From Ectopseudomonas toyotomiensis (lineage in GTDB: Bacteria; Pseudomonadota; Gammaproteobacteria; Pseudomonadales; Pseudomonadaceae), in the NCBI RefSeq assembly GCF_900115695.1, contig NZ_FOXK01000019.1, positions 1 to 44,013 of the forward strand: a stretch of 44,013 nt of DNA. The letters run 5' to 3'. Positions 18,996 through 27,243 of this stretch are shown one piece after another. Every line of letters begins with the position of its first letter. Position 1 is the stretch's first letter. The notes under the pieces were generated by a model, which was not told the origin of the DNA, did not search any database, and saw nothing but the letters and a program-made list of their open reading frames with translations. A program made the position numbers and the translations under genes.

Positions 18996-19837
18996 GTGCG
19001 CTGAGCTGGCTGCGCGGCGCCGTAACGGCGCTAGTGCTGGGTGGTTTTGCCTCTGCCCAGGCCAACCAGGTCAATCTGGACGCTAGTGAACAGTGGCTGA
19101 TGACGAGTGCCGAGGGCCGTGACTACCGCATCATGGTCAGCCTGCCGGAGGGCGATGTGCCTTACACCGGCGGTTACCCGGTGGTCTATCTGCTCGACGG
19201 CAATGCCTACTTTCCGACATTCCATGCAGCCAAGCGGGCGCAAAAGCAATGGCGCAAGGCGATTATCGTCGCCATCGGCTACCCCAGCAGCACGCCGCTG
19301 GATTTCGAGCGTCGTGCGTTCGACCTGTCGCCGCCGCAACTGCCCGAGCGCAATGATCCACCGCAAGGTGGTCAGGACCTGTTTCTCTATTTCATCGAGC
19401 AGCGTCTCATGCCGCGGGGCAACCAGCGCTTCAAGGTCGATCAGGACCAGATCAGCCTCGTCGGCCATTCCTTCGGTGGCATGTTCGGCATCTACGCGTT
19501 GTTTACCCGGCCGCAGCTGTTCCAGCATGTGGTCGCTATCAGTCCCAGCCTGTGGTGGCGTGACCGCTACCTGCTGGAGCATGAGCGGGCATTCACCAAA
19601 CGAGCGCATGCAGGAGAACTGGATCTGACCCACCGCAGCCTGAGCATGTGGGTGGGCGACCGTGAAATGCCGCAGGAAATTCAGGATGTACGTTCACTGC
19701 AGCTGCGTCTGGAATCCCTCTCGCAGTACGGTCTGCGCAGTGATTTCCAGCTCGAGGCGGGCGAGGACCATATGTCGATCCCGTTTCGTGTCACCACCCG
19801 GGTGCTGGAAGAGCTGATGAGCACACGGCGCTACTGA
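18992..19837 (+). CDS. Periplasmic alpha/beta-hydrolase esterase (Fes/IroE/PfeE-like)
   Basis: This 281-residue esterase_D-fold protein has a signal peptide (LSWLRGAVTALVLGGFASA). The nucleophile elbow is GHSFGG and the likely catalytic His is in GEDHMSIP near the C-terminus. The start is GTG at 18992, overlapping the receptor's TGA, so it is translationally coupled to the receptor. The family includes periplasmic esterases that cut catechol trilactone siderophores such as enterobactin (IroE, PfeE), as well as other hydrolases. The position suggests it processes the imported siderophore to release iron. The sequence between the signal peptide and the core is normal, with no truncation. Confidence 0.85.
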   Translation: MSALSWLRGAVTALVLGGFASAQANQVNLDASEQWLMTSAEGRDYRIMVSLPEGDVPYTGGYPVVYLLDGNAYFPTFHAAKRAQKQWRKAIIVAIGYPSSTPLDFERRAFDLSPPQLPERNDPPQGGQDLFLYFIEQRLMPRGNQRFKVDQDQISLVGHSFGGMFGIYALFTRPQLFQHVVAISPSLWWRDRYLLEHERAFTKRAHAGELDLTHRSLSMWVGDREMPQEIQDVRSLQLRLESLSQYGLRSDFQLEAGEDHMSIPFRVTTRVLEELMSTRRY

Positions 19838-20135
19838 GTAGCGCCGCATCTAGAGCTGAGCAGGGTGTGTTGAGGTCCAGTCGGGTTGATTCGGCATCCA
19901 TGCATGGACTAGGCGGCTGGCGCGTGTACGCGCCACCTAAGGGTGAACACGAACGCTGGTGGGCTCGGCTGAGAAACCCTGTGCGAAGGCATGGCGTTGT
20001 GCTCCCGGTGGGTAAATCTGGCGCTTCATCAACATACTGCTCCACAGCCGGACAATGTTGGCGTCGTCCAGCCTGGCCTGCGCTTAACGCCGTGAGCGGA
20101 CAGGTGGGTACATCAATATCGTGGTCTGTCCCCGG
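19838..20135. other. Unassigned segment next to a truncated gene
   Basis: This is nearly 300 bp with no convincing reading frame on either strand. A GGGGACAGACCACGAT string (minus strand, ending near 20120) abuts the point where the aldo/keto reductase remnant breaks off. The segment may be the scar of an insertion or deletion. I recognise no transposase and no clean inverted repeats. Confidence 0.4.
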
Positions 20136-20255
20136 TTACCCCTCTTGGCTGACGGCCGTACGGGCTTGCTCTTGGCTCGCTTGCCAGACACCCAGGCCTA
20201 GTTGAGGAATCAGGTTCCCGTCGGACAGCTCGATCATAGGTTGGTGGTTCGTCAT
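20136..20255 (-). pseudogene. Aldo/keto reductase, N-terminal remnant
   Basis: A 39-codon frame starts at an ATG with upstream GAGGTAACC and reads IELSDGNLIPQLGLGVWQAS. This is the first strand and cofactor-entry region of the 2,5-diketogluconate-reductase branch of aldo/keto reductases. Similarity stops after residue about 36 and a TAA follows, leaving roughly 40 of an expected 270-280 residues. Nothing downstream restores the family in another frame. It lies 3' of the MFS gene on the same strand, so it was probably the last gene of that operon before truncation. Confidence 0.7.
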
Positions 20256-20318
20256 GGTTACCTCACTAGGGGATTAACAAAACTGCTCAGAAGTTGGGGG
20301 TGTTCAGTGATCAACGGA

Positions 20319-21548
20319 TCACTTTGCTTGCAATGTGGTTCTTGCCGATCTTTCCACCATTACGGAAATGGCCATGACCGCGATGCCTAGAAGCGCAAGC
20401 AGGGCTCCAACCCCCCCTGTTGATGACCAGCCCAGACCCATGGCGATAGACATCCCTCCGAGGCTCGCTCCCACCGCGTTCGAGATGTTGAAGGCGCTGT
20501 GATTGAGTGCGGCAGCAAGTGTCTGTGCGTCTCCGGCGACATTCATCAAACGAACCTGGAGAGCGGGTACCAGAGCGAAGCCACAACCGACTAGGAACAG
20601 GACCGCGAGCGTCCCGACTTTCGACGGAGCGAACAGAGAGAACAAAGCTAGGAAAACTACGTTCCAGACCATGATGGCGAAGATGGCTCTGACCAAACCG
20701 CGGTCCGCTAGCCAGCCACCAACCAAGTTGCCGACGATCATTCCAACGCCCCAGAAGGCTAGCACCCTCGGCACCTGGTTGATCGAGAAGCCAGTTACCT
20801 CTGTCAGCGTTGGAGTGATGTAGCTGTAGACCGCGAACATGCCGCCGAAGCCGATAGAGGCAGTTGCCAGCGTTAGCCATATCAATGGCCGCTTGAGCCC
20901 GCTCATCTCGGCCTTAGGACTGGCGTTTGGATCACGCGGTACCGACGGAACATACAGCCAGAACAAGAGCATTGTGGCGATACCGGCTACTGCAAGAGAT
21001 CCAAACGCTGTTCTCCAGCCGAAGGTCTGACCTATCCAGGTCGCCGCGGGCACACCTATCACGTTGGCGGCCGCCAGACCGGCCATTACATATCCAGCCG
21101 CTTGTGCCTTTCGCCCCTCACCCACCATGGCCGCAGCAACCAGGCAGGCCACACCGTAGTAAGCGCCATGAGGTAGGCCGGCTAAAAAGCGGGCACCCAG
21201 CAGGCTGGAGTGATCCCATGCAACGGCACTGGTGGCGTAACCGATGGCAAACAATGCAATGAGGGCAATCAGGAGTGCTTTGCGAGACGAGCGTGCCGCG
21301 AGGATTGCGATCAGCGGAGCGCCGACTACCACCCCCAGCGCATACGCGCTGATGTAGCTGCCTGCCGTTGGTATAGACACCCCAGTACTTTCGGCGAGGC
21401 CAGGCAAGAGACTCATCGAAACGAACTCGCCGGTGCCGATGAAAAGACCTCCAAGCCCAAGGGTAGCGATCGCAGTTGCTACTCCATGTGGGGCGTGTAT
21501 TTCTGAACTGTCTGAGGGATGCGGTGAAGCGCTGGATATCGTGGCCAT
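20319..21548 (-). CDS. MFS transporter (AraJ/DHA1-like)
   Basis: This 409-residue protein has about 12 membrane helices in two six-helix halves. The N-terminal half has GTGEFVSMSLLPGLAES and the loop 2-3 region GAPLIAILAARSSRKALL, as in AraJ/YdhP-type drug:H+ antiporters of the major facilitator superfamily. The ATG at 21548 was chosen; an in-frame start 11 codons upstream is less likely. It may export a product handled by the SDR upstream. Codon endings are less GC-rich than in flanking genes by eye, in keeping with transfer of the whole 20.1-24.7 kb block. Confidence 0.87.
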   Translation of the reverse strand: MATISSASPHPSDSSEIHAPHGVATAIATLGLGGLFIGTGEFVSMSLLPGLAESTGVSIPTAGSYISAYALGVVVGAPLIAILAARSSRKALLIALIALFAIGYATSAVAWDHSSLLGARFLAGLPHGAYYGVACLVAAAMVGEGRKAQAAGYVMAGLAAANVIGVPAATWIGQTFGWRTAFGSLAVAGIATMLLFWLYVPSVPRDPNASPKAEMSGLKRPLIWLTLATASIGFGGMFAVYSYITPTLTEVTGFSINQVPRVLAFWGVGMIVGNLVGGWLADRGLVRAIFAIMVWNVVFLALFSLFAPSKVGTLAVLFLVGCGFALVPALQVRLMNVAGDAQTLAAALNHSAFNISNAVGASLGGMSIAMGLGWSSTGGVGALLALLGIAVMAISVMVERSARTTLQAK

Positions 21549-21642
21549 GGAATTCTCGGAAAAAGATCCCCACACCTGCAAAGGGTGGGCAGTGCGAAGG
21601 AGCAGTAAGAGAGTGCTGCGATTCAGCGCGCGTCGATGGTGT

Positions 21643-22506
21643 TTAGCGCGGTGGGGCTACATCAGCGATATACGTGTTGAACTGATCGCGGTATTCGGGA
21701 TGCCATCGAGATAAGGCAGGCCGGTTGTGGATAAGGTCGTCTGCGCTCCACTGCATGCGTCGCTGATCTAGCTCGCGACTGACTTCGTTGTCCTCGCAGA
21801 AGATGTAGAAGTCGCCACGAGCCAATCCCTCCAGCAAGCGATCGACAACCTGATCGGCTGTCCAAGGAGCGCTGGGCTTTGCAGAGCCTGCAGCCATCCC
21901 TGGAAAGTTCATCGGTGTGAACGTGTAGCCGGGAATCAGGAGGTGAGCAGATACGCGGCCATTTGTGCGCTCGCGCAGCTCGTGCTCAAGGTGCTCGGTC
22001 AGCACCTTCACGGCGACCTTGGAGACGGAATAGGCGGTGTTTCCTGGGGGGGTGGTAATTCCTTCCTTGGAGCCAACATTCACTACTACGGCTGGAAAGT
22101 TCTGAGTGAACAGGTATTCGACGAACAACTGCTGAACTACCAACACAGCCCAGAAGTTAACCTCCATCGTCTGGCGCCACTGATCTTGGTCGTTCAAGGG
22201 GCCAGCCCCTTTCAGGATGGCAGCGTTGTTGACCACGAAAGACACTTCGCCGAACTCTCGGGCCACGGTAAACAGTTCCTGCAATGCGCTTGGAGACGTT
22301 ACATCCCCAGTGACAATGGTCACCTGAGCACCTGCGTTCTTGCCGTACAGCGACAGTACTGCAGCGTCGAGTGCGGTCTGGTCCTTATCGAATAGAACAA
22401 CTTTCATCCCCAATTGGGATAGGCGACTAGCAATTGCATAGCCGATCCCGACTGCAGCGCCGGTGATGACCGCAACTCCGTTATGACGGATAGCGGGATG
22501 ATCCAT
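21643..22506 (-). CDS. Short-chain dehydrogenase/reductase
   Basis: This 287-residue classical SDR has the NAD(P) loop TGAAVGIG at 15-22, NNAA at 93-96, catalytic Ser146 and YSVSK with Tyr159/Lys163. A long C-terminal extension after the Rossmann core (PGYTFTPMNF onward) may form the substrate lid. AGGAG lies seven bases before the ATG at 22506. It is 21 bp downstream of the metallophosphoesterase gene on the same strand, so the two are likely co-transcribed. The substrate is not predictable. Confidence 0.9.
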   Translation of the reverse strand: MDHPAIRHNGVAVITGAAVGIGYAIASRLSQLGMKVVLFDKDQTALDAAVLSLYGKNAGAQVTIVTGDVTSPSALQELFTVAREFGEVSFVVNNAAILKGAGPLNDQDQWRQTMEVNFWAVLVVQQLFVEYLFTQNFPAVVVNVGSKEGITTPPGNTAYSVSKVAVKVLTEHLEHELRERTNGRVSAHLLIPGYTFTPMNFPGMAAGSAKPSAPWTADQVVDRLLEGLARGDFYIFCEDNEVSRELDQRRMQWSADDLIHNRPALSRWHPEYRDQFNTYIADVAPPR

Positions 22507-22527
22507 GGGCAATCTCCTGGGTTGGGA

Positions 22528-23658
22528 TTAGGTGGACGAATCCACGCGAAGAATTAGTTCGGTGATCTCAGCTGGCACGCCGAGACGAATGGGGAATCCA
22601 TTCCAGAGACCAGCTCCATTGCTCGTATAGAGCGTCATCGCCCCCACCTGGTAAGCGCCGGAGACGAAACCTTCGTTGGCATAGCGGCCTATCCGATCCA
22701 GTCCCTTGATCATTCCCCCGTGGGTGTGACCGGAGAGCTGGAGTGCTATGCCTGCCTGGGCAGAGCGATCTGCGCCAGCTGGTCGATGCTTGAGGAGGAT
22801 GATGGGAGCAGCTTCTGGCACTCCCCTGAGCGCGGCATTCAGGTTCGGCCCAGCCATCCCGAACTGAGCGGCAGCTTCGTCGGTGAGACCGGCTATGACG
22901 AGCGACTCGGTGCCGGCTCCAATCACTACGTGCTCGTTCAGCAGCATCCGCATGCCGAGGCGCTCGAACTCGGCACGCCACTGAGGCTCGTTGAAGTAGT
23001 ACTCGTGATTTCCTGGAATGCCGATGATGCCGAGGCTAGCCCTCAGTCCTGCCAGCGGGGCTACATCGAGCTTGCGATCAGTTGTTGTCCCGTCAATCAG
23101 ATCGCCTGTGAACAGAATCAGGTCGGGATCAAGCGCGTTGGTACGGGCAACAACTGCATCTACCCATGGCGCCTGAAAGAGTTTGCTGATGTGCAGATCT
23201 GTCAGTTGCACCACGCGTAGGCCATCCATCGTTTGTGGCAGATTCTTGATCCTCACTTCCACTGTGCGAACGCCTGGCACCTGCACCGCTTGGTACACGC
23301 CAAATGCCGACAGAAGAAGGGCGAAAGATGCGGCCAGGTACCGACTGCTGGGTCCTACCAACTTTTTGGCTGCACGTACGCGCAGGACTGACAGAACGCC
23401 GTTGGCCAGATCTGCCAGCACCACAAAGACGAACAACAGAACGAACGAGCAGAAAGTCCAACCGGCGACAAGCACTGCCCACCGCGGCATCTCGGGTGAG
23501 AACATGGTTCCGAATACCCAGATCTGAATCAGGTGGTACTTCGATACCACGAGCAGAACGGCAGCCAGGGCAGTACGTCCGCCCTTTGAGATCGGTAACG
23601 GGAGGATGAAACGCCACAGGACGTATAGGTAAGCAAGGCCAAGATAGACGTGAAACAC
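22528..23658 (-). CDS. Membrane-anchored metallophosphoesterase (YaeI/YkuE-like)
   Basis: This 376-residue protein has four to five N-terminal membrane helices (about 1-125), then a calcineurin-like phosphoesterase domain. All metal-binding motifs are intact: TDLHIS at 153-158, GDLIDG at 185-190, GNHE at 216-219 and GHTHGG at 310-315. Relatives hydrolyse phosphodiester or pyrophosphate bonds of lipids such as UDP-diacylglucosamine. The active site should face the side reached after the last helix; I cannot fix the topology by eye. It is the first gene of a minus-strand operon and diverges from a LysR gene. Confidence 0.85.
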   Translation of the reverse strand: MFHVYLGLAYLYVLWRFILPLPISKGGRTALAAVLLVVSKYHLIQIWVFGTMFSPEMPRWAVLVAGWTFCSFVLLFVFVVLADLANGVLSVLRVRAAKKLVGPSSRYLAASFALLLSAFGVYQAVQVPGVRTVEVRIKNLPQTMDGLRVVQLTDLHISKLFQAPWVDAVVARTNALDPDLILFTGDLIDGTTTDRKLDVAPLAGLRASLGIIGIPGNHEYYFNEPQWRAEFERLGMRMLLNEHVVIGAGTESLVIAGLTDEAAAQFGMAGPNLNAALRGVPEAAPIILLKHRPAGADRSAQAGIALQLSGHTHGGMIKGLDRIGRYANEGFVSGAYQVGAMTLYTSNGAGLWNGFPIRLGVPAEITELILRVDSST

Positions 23659-23713
23659 AGGAGCAGCTCTTCCAGGGATGATGGACTCAGATCAACCATC
23701 GTTGAATTTTGTT

Positions 23714-23779
23714 AATGGTACGCTGTAGATGGAGTCGATTTGTTTAGGCTTTCTCCATGTACCATTGAGTAGTACTCAA
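23714..23779. promoter_or_regulatory. Dyad sites in the LysR divergent promoter region
   Basis: Two symmetric elements lie here. AATGGTAC (23714-23721) faces GTACCATT (23759-23766), and TTGAGTA-G-TACTCAA (23765-23779) is a perfect 7-bp palindrome ending 16 bp before the LysR start codon. The latter is well placed to block or autoregulate lysR. The former spans the expected promoter of the divergent metallophosphoesterase operon. Confidence 0.5.
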
Positions 23780-23795
23780 CATTGAGGCCGCCCCG

Positions 23796-24719
23796 ATGCC
23801 GCTACTCCCGACCACAAAGTTGTCACGAGCTGATTTGGCTGATCTGAACTCCTTCCTTGCAGTAGAGAGCCATCGCAGCTTCTCCAAGGCAGCCGTTGAA
23901 CTGGGAATTACCACTTCCGCGCTCAGCCACTCCATTCGAAATCTGGAGACTCGTTTGGGCGTTAGGCTGCTCAACCGAACCAGCCGCACTGTCTCTCCTA
24001 CAGATGCCGGTGCGAGCTTGGCAAAACGCCTGGCAGTTGGCTTTCAGGAGATTGGAGGTGCGCTGGCGGAAGTTGATCGGCATCGCGACCGTCCTGCAGG
24101 TCGCCTGCGGATCAACGTCCTCAGTGACGGCGCACGACTGCTCTTCAATCGGTGGCTGCCGAAGTACCTGGAGGCCTATCCGGATGTGTCAGTCGAGGTC
24201 GCAGTAGATGATCGGATGGTGGACATCCTGGCTGCTGGATTTGATGCAGGCATCAGGTATGGCGGGACGATCGCTGAAGACTTTATTGCTGTGCCCATCA
24301 GCGAACAGCTGCGCTGGGTTGCAGCGGCATCGCCTCGCTACCTAAACCGGACATCGCGGATCCTAGTGCCGGAGGATCTGAAGAACCATAACTGCATTCA
24401 GATTCGGACTGGGCAAGGTGTCATCTATCGCTGGGACTTCGAGAGGGAAGGCGATCACCGAGTGATTGAGGTACCCGGTCAGCTTTGTGTGAACGAAACC
24501 GAGTTTGGTATTCAGATGGCGCTATCGGACAGAGGCATTACGTACTGCCCTGAGGAGCGCATTGCAGATTACATCTCGCGAGGAGAGCTCCAGGTCGTAC
24601 TACCTGACTGGGCACCCATTGAGCCAGCATTCCACATCTACTACCCAGGCCGCCGGCAAATGCCTCCAGGTTTGCGAGAGCTGATTGATCTACTGCGTAC
24701 AGAGTCGGGTAGCTGGTAG
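23796..24719 (+). CDS. LysR-family transcriptional regulator
   Basis: This 307-residue protein has a LysR helix-turn-helix at about 14-73 (LNSFLAVESHRSFSKAAVELGITTSALSHS region) and an effector-binding domain typical of the group that includes many SDR/MFS-linked regulators. It is divergent from the metallophosphoesterase-SDR-MFS-(aldo/keto reductase) operon and is its probable regulator. Palindromes in the shared intergenic region support this. The inducer is unknown. Confidence 0.9.
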   Translation: MPLLPTTKLSRADLADLNSFLAVESHRSFSKAAVELGITTSALSHSIRNLETRLGVRLLNRTSRTVSPTDAGASLAKRLAVGFQEIGGALAEVDRHRDRPAGRLRINVLSDGARLLFNRWLPKYLEAYPDVSVEVAVDDRMVDILAAGFDAGIRYGGTIAEDFIAVPISEQLRWVAAASPRYLNRTSRILVPEDLKNHNCIQIRTGQGVIYRWDFEREGDHRVIEVPGQLCVNETEFGIQMALSDRGITYCPEERIADYISRGELQVVLPDWAPIEPAFHIYYPGRRQMPPGLRELIDLLRTESGSW

Positions 24720-24942
24720 GTCGCCCTCTTCGACTATTTGCTTTACCGGGTGACGCTACCGAACTGGTTGATAGGACTGTCCGCTATTGGCCGCAAGCAG
24801 CCCAAAAATCGCGCTTACTCCCGCTCTTGCCTCAGTCTGTCCTACCGGCAATTGCTCAATGCATTCCCCGCAGCTGCGGGTGGAGCAGCGCGCTCAATCG
24901 GGCCGCCAGGAGATAAGGTGAAAGGCATGTGCCTGTGACTGA

Positions 24943-25698
24943 CTAAAGCGAGCGGTCGAGCAGAAACTTGCTGAGGAACTGCCGCGTGCGTTCGTGTTGG
25001 GGCGCGGTAAACAGGGTCTTGGCCGGGCCCTGTTCGACGATGTGCCCCTGGTCGATGAAGATCGCCCGGTCCGCCACATCGCGGGCGAAGGCCATTTCGT
25101 GGGTGACGATGACCATGGTGCGTTTTTCTTCGGCCAGATCACGGATGGTGGTCAGCACTTCGCCCACCAGCTCGGGGTCGAGTGCCGAGGTGGGTTCGTC
25201 GAAGAGGATCACCTGCGGGCGCATGGCCAGGGTACGGGCGATGGCCACGCGCTGTTGCTGGCCGCCGGAAAGACGTTTGGGGTAGGCGTCTTCCTTGCCG
25301 CTCAGGCCCACCTTGGCGAGCAGGGCACGGGCATGGGCGAGGGCTGCATCGCGCGGCTCCTTCTTCACCTGTACCGGGCCTTCGATGACGTTTTCCAGTG
25401 CCGTACGGTGGGGGAACAGGTTGAAGTTCTGGAACACGAAGCCGGCCTGCTGGCGCAGTTGGCGGATGAGCTTCTGCTGGCCCTTGAGCGGTTTATCCGC
25501 ATCGATATGGATATCGCCCACGGTGATCTGCCCGGCGCTGGGTTGCTCCAGCAGGTTGAGGCAGCGCAGCAGGGTGGTCTTGCCCGAGCCGCTGGGGCCG
25601 ATGATGGCGACCACTTCGCCGGCGGCGACGTCCAGGTCGATGCCCTTGAGTACTTCGTTGCTGCCGAAGGCTTTTCGCAGATTGCGCACGGAAATCAT
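24943..25698 (-). CDS. tcyN: L-cystine ABC transporter ATPase TcyN
   Basis: This 251-residue polar amino acid ABC ATPase has Walker A GPSGSGKTT at 34-42, the Q-loop FVFQNFNLFPH, signature LSGGQQQR, Walker B VILFDEPTSALD and the switch His in VTHEM. Sequence and operon partners (TcyJ, TcyL and D-cysteine desulfhydrase) point to the E. coli YecC/TcyN type, which powers cystine uptake. The start at 25698 coincides with the end of the permease gene. Confidence 0.88.
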   Translation of the reverse strand: MISVRNLRKAFGSNEVLKGIDLDVAAGEVVAIIGPSGSGKTTLLRCLNLLEQPSAGQITVGDIHIDADKPLKGQQKLIRQLRQQAGFVFQNFNLFPHRTALENVIEGPVQVKKEPRDAALAHARALLAKVGLSGKEDAYPKRLSGGQQQRVAIARTLAMRPQVILFDEPTSALDPELVGEVLTTIRDLAEEKRTMVIVTHEMAFARDVADRAIFIDQGHIVEQGPAKTLFTAPQHERTRQFLSKFLLDRSL

Positions 25699-26366
25699 CA
25701 GTTGTCCTGCTCGTGCCGGTTGACCCTGGCCTCAAGGCGCGCCTGGAAGTGCGCGAGGATGCTGGCCAGCGCCCAGTAGATCAGCGCGGCCGCCAGGTAC
25801 ATGGTGAAAATCTCGAAGGTGCGCGCGGTGATCAACTGCGCCTGACGGAACAGTTCCGGCACCTGGATGGTGGCGGCTAGGGCGGTGTCCTTGACCAGGG
25901 AAATGAAGCTGTTGCCCAAGGGCGGCAGCGCGGTGCGCGCCGCCTGCGGGAGAATGGCGCGGTACAGGGTCTGCGTCTTGCTCATGCCGATGCTGGCGGC
26001 CGCTTCCCATTGGCCGCGGTCGATGGAGGCGATGGCCGCGCGGAGAATCTCCGAGGTGTAGGCGGCCATGTTCAGCGAGAAGCCGATCAGCGCCGCGGGC
26101 AGCGGGTCGAGCTGGATGCCCAGCTGCGGCAGGCCGTAGTAGATCAGGAACAGCTGCACCAGCAGCGGCGTGCCACGAAAGAAGGAGACATAGAGGCGGG
26201 TGAGCCAGCGCAGTGGCGCTGGCCCATACAGGCGTCCGACGGCGAGGGCGAAGCCCAGCAGCAGGCCGAAGAACATGCCGCCCAGGCTGAGTACGACCGT
26301 GTAGTAGGCGCCCTTGAGCAGAAAGGGCGCGGACTCCAGAGCCAGCTGAAGGGCGGACTCGATCAT
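25698..26366 (-). CDS. tcyL: L-cystine ABC transporter permease TcyL
   Basis: This 222-residue inner-membrane permease of the HisM/GlnP family has about five helices and the cytoplasmic EAA loop EAAASIGMSKTQTLYRAILPQA. It forms the membrane channel with TcyN and receives substrate from TcyJ. It overlaps the tcyJ stop by four bases, so translation is coupled. Confidence 0.88.
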   Translation of the reverse strand: MIESALQLALESAPFLLKGAYYTVVLSLGGMFFGLLLGFALAVGRLYGPAPLRWLTRLYVSFFRGTPLLVQLFLIYYGLPQLGIQLDPLPAALIGFSLNMAAYTSEILRAAIASIDRGQWEAAASIGMSKTQTLYRAILPQAARTALPPLGNSFISLVKDTALAATIQVPELFRQAQLITARTFEIFTMYLAAALIYWALASILAHFQARLEARVNRHEQDN

Positions 26367-27160
26367 CGGGTGACGTCAGCCTTGAACCATTTCTCGGAAA
26401 GTTGCTTGAGAGTGCCGTCGGCACTCAGATTGGCCAGCGCCTGGTCGATGGCGGCGAGCAGGGCGGGGTTGCCCTTGCGCATGGCGATGCCAGCCTCCTG
26501 GCGGGAGAAGGCGTCGCCGGCCACGGCCAAACGGCCACCGGTTTTCTCGACCATCTCGAAGGCGGCGAGGCGATCTACCAGGATCACGTCGATGCGGCCG
26601 ACATTGAGATCCTGGAATTTGGTCGGGTCGTCATCGTAGGTGCGGATGTCGGCTTGCGGCACGTTGTCTTTCAGCCACTGTTCGTAGTTGGTGCCAAGGC
26701 CTACGCCGACTTTCTTGCCGGCCAGGTCCTGGGCGTTCTTGATGCTCTCGCCATCGGCCTTGCGGGTCAGTGCCTGGATGCCGGAGACGGTGTAGGGGGT
26801 AGAGAAATCGTATTTCTTCTTGCGCTCGTCGGAGATGGTCACCTGGTTGATCACCACGTCAAGGCGCTTGGATTCCAGCGCGGCGAGGATGCCGTCCCAC
26901 TTGGTCGGCTGGAACTCGACCTTGACGCCAATCTCCTTGGCCAGCGCCTCGGCCAGCTCCACTTCGAAGCCGGTCAGCTTGCCGCTGGCGTCCTGGTAGT
27001 TGAAGGGCGGGTAGGTGCCTTCAAGGCCGACCTTGATGGCGCCGCGGGCCTTGATGTCATCGAGCAGCTCGGCGGCGAAGCTCGGTGCGCTGAGGCTGGC
27101 GCCCAACATGAGAGCCAGGCTAGCGAAGAGGAAATGGCGACGCAGGGTGGAGAATGTCAT
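26363..27160 (-). CDS. tcyJ: L-cystine-binding periplasmic protein TcyJ
   Basis: This 265-residue class-3 extracellular solute-binding protein has a signal peptide (about 1-29, ending SFAAE). The mature protein starts LLDDIKARGAIKVGLEGTYPPFNY, the FliY/TcyJ pattern, and includes DVVINQVTISDERKKKYDFS and the ligand Arg/Asp region. The ATG at 27160 follows GAGGT. It is the first gene of the transporter operon, downstream of dcyD on the same strand. Regulation by sulfur status (CysB) would be usual but is not shown here. Confidence 0.9.
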   Translation of the reverse strand: MTFSTLRRHFLFASLALMLGASLSAPSFAAELLDDIKARGAIKVGLEGTYPPFNYQDASGKLTGFEVELAEALAKEIGVKVEFQPTKWDGILAALESKRLDVVINQVTISDERKKKYDFSTPYTVSGIQALTRKADGESIKNAQDLAGKKVGVGLGTNYEQWLKDNVPQADIRTYDDDPTKFQDLNVGRIDVILVDRLAAFEMVEKTGGRLAVAGDAFSRQEAGIAMRKGNPALLAAIDQALANLSADGTLKQLSEKWFKADVTR

Positions 27161-27190
27161 GGTGACCTCATGCAAGTGGGAAGGTGGCGC

Positions 27191-27202
27191 CACTCTAGGT
27201 GG
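27191..27202 (-). promoter_or_regulatory. Promoter -10 region of tcyJLN
   Basis: On the minus strand CCACCTAGAGTG contains TAGAGT, a plausible -10 hexamer, 30 nt before the tcyJ start and just after an AT-rich tract. The same 12-mer precedes dcyD at a similar distance. Confidence 0.45.
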
Positions 27203-27243
27203 AAATTATTATGCTTCTAAATAATTAAAAATTATCTATATAT

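Noticed and set aside
19867..20205. Possible 112-codon gene on the plus strand after the esterase
   Set aside because: It runs across the aldo/keto reductase remnant on the other strand and shows no family pattern or ribosome site.
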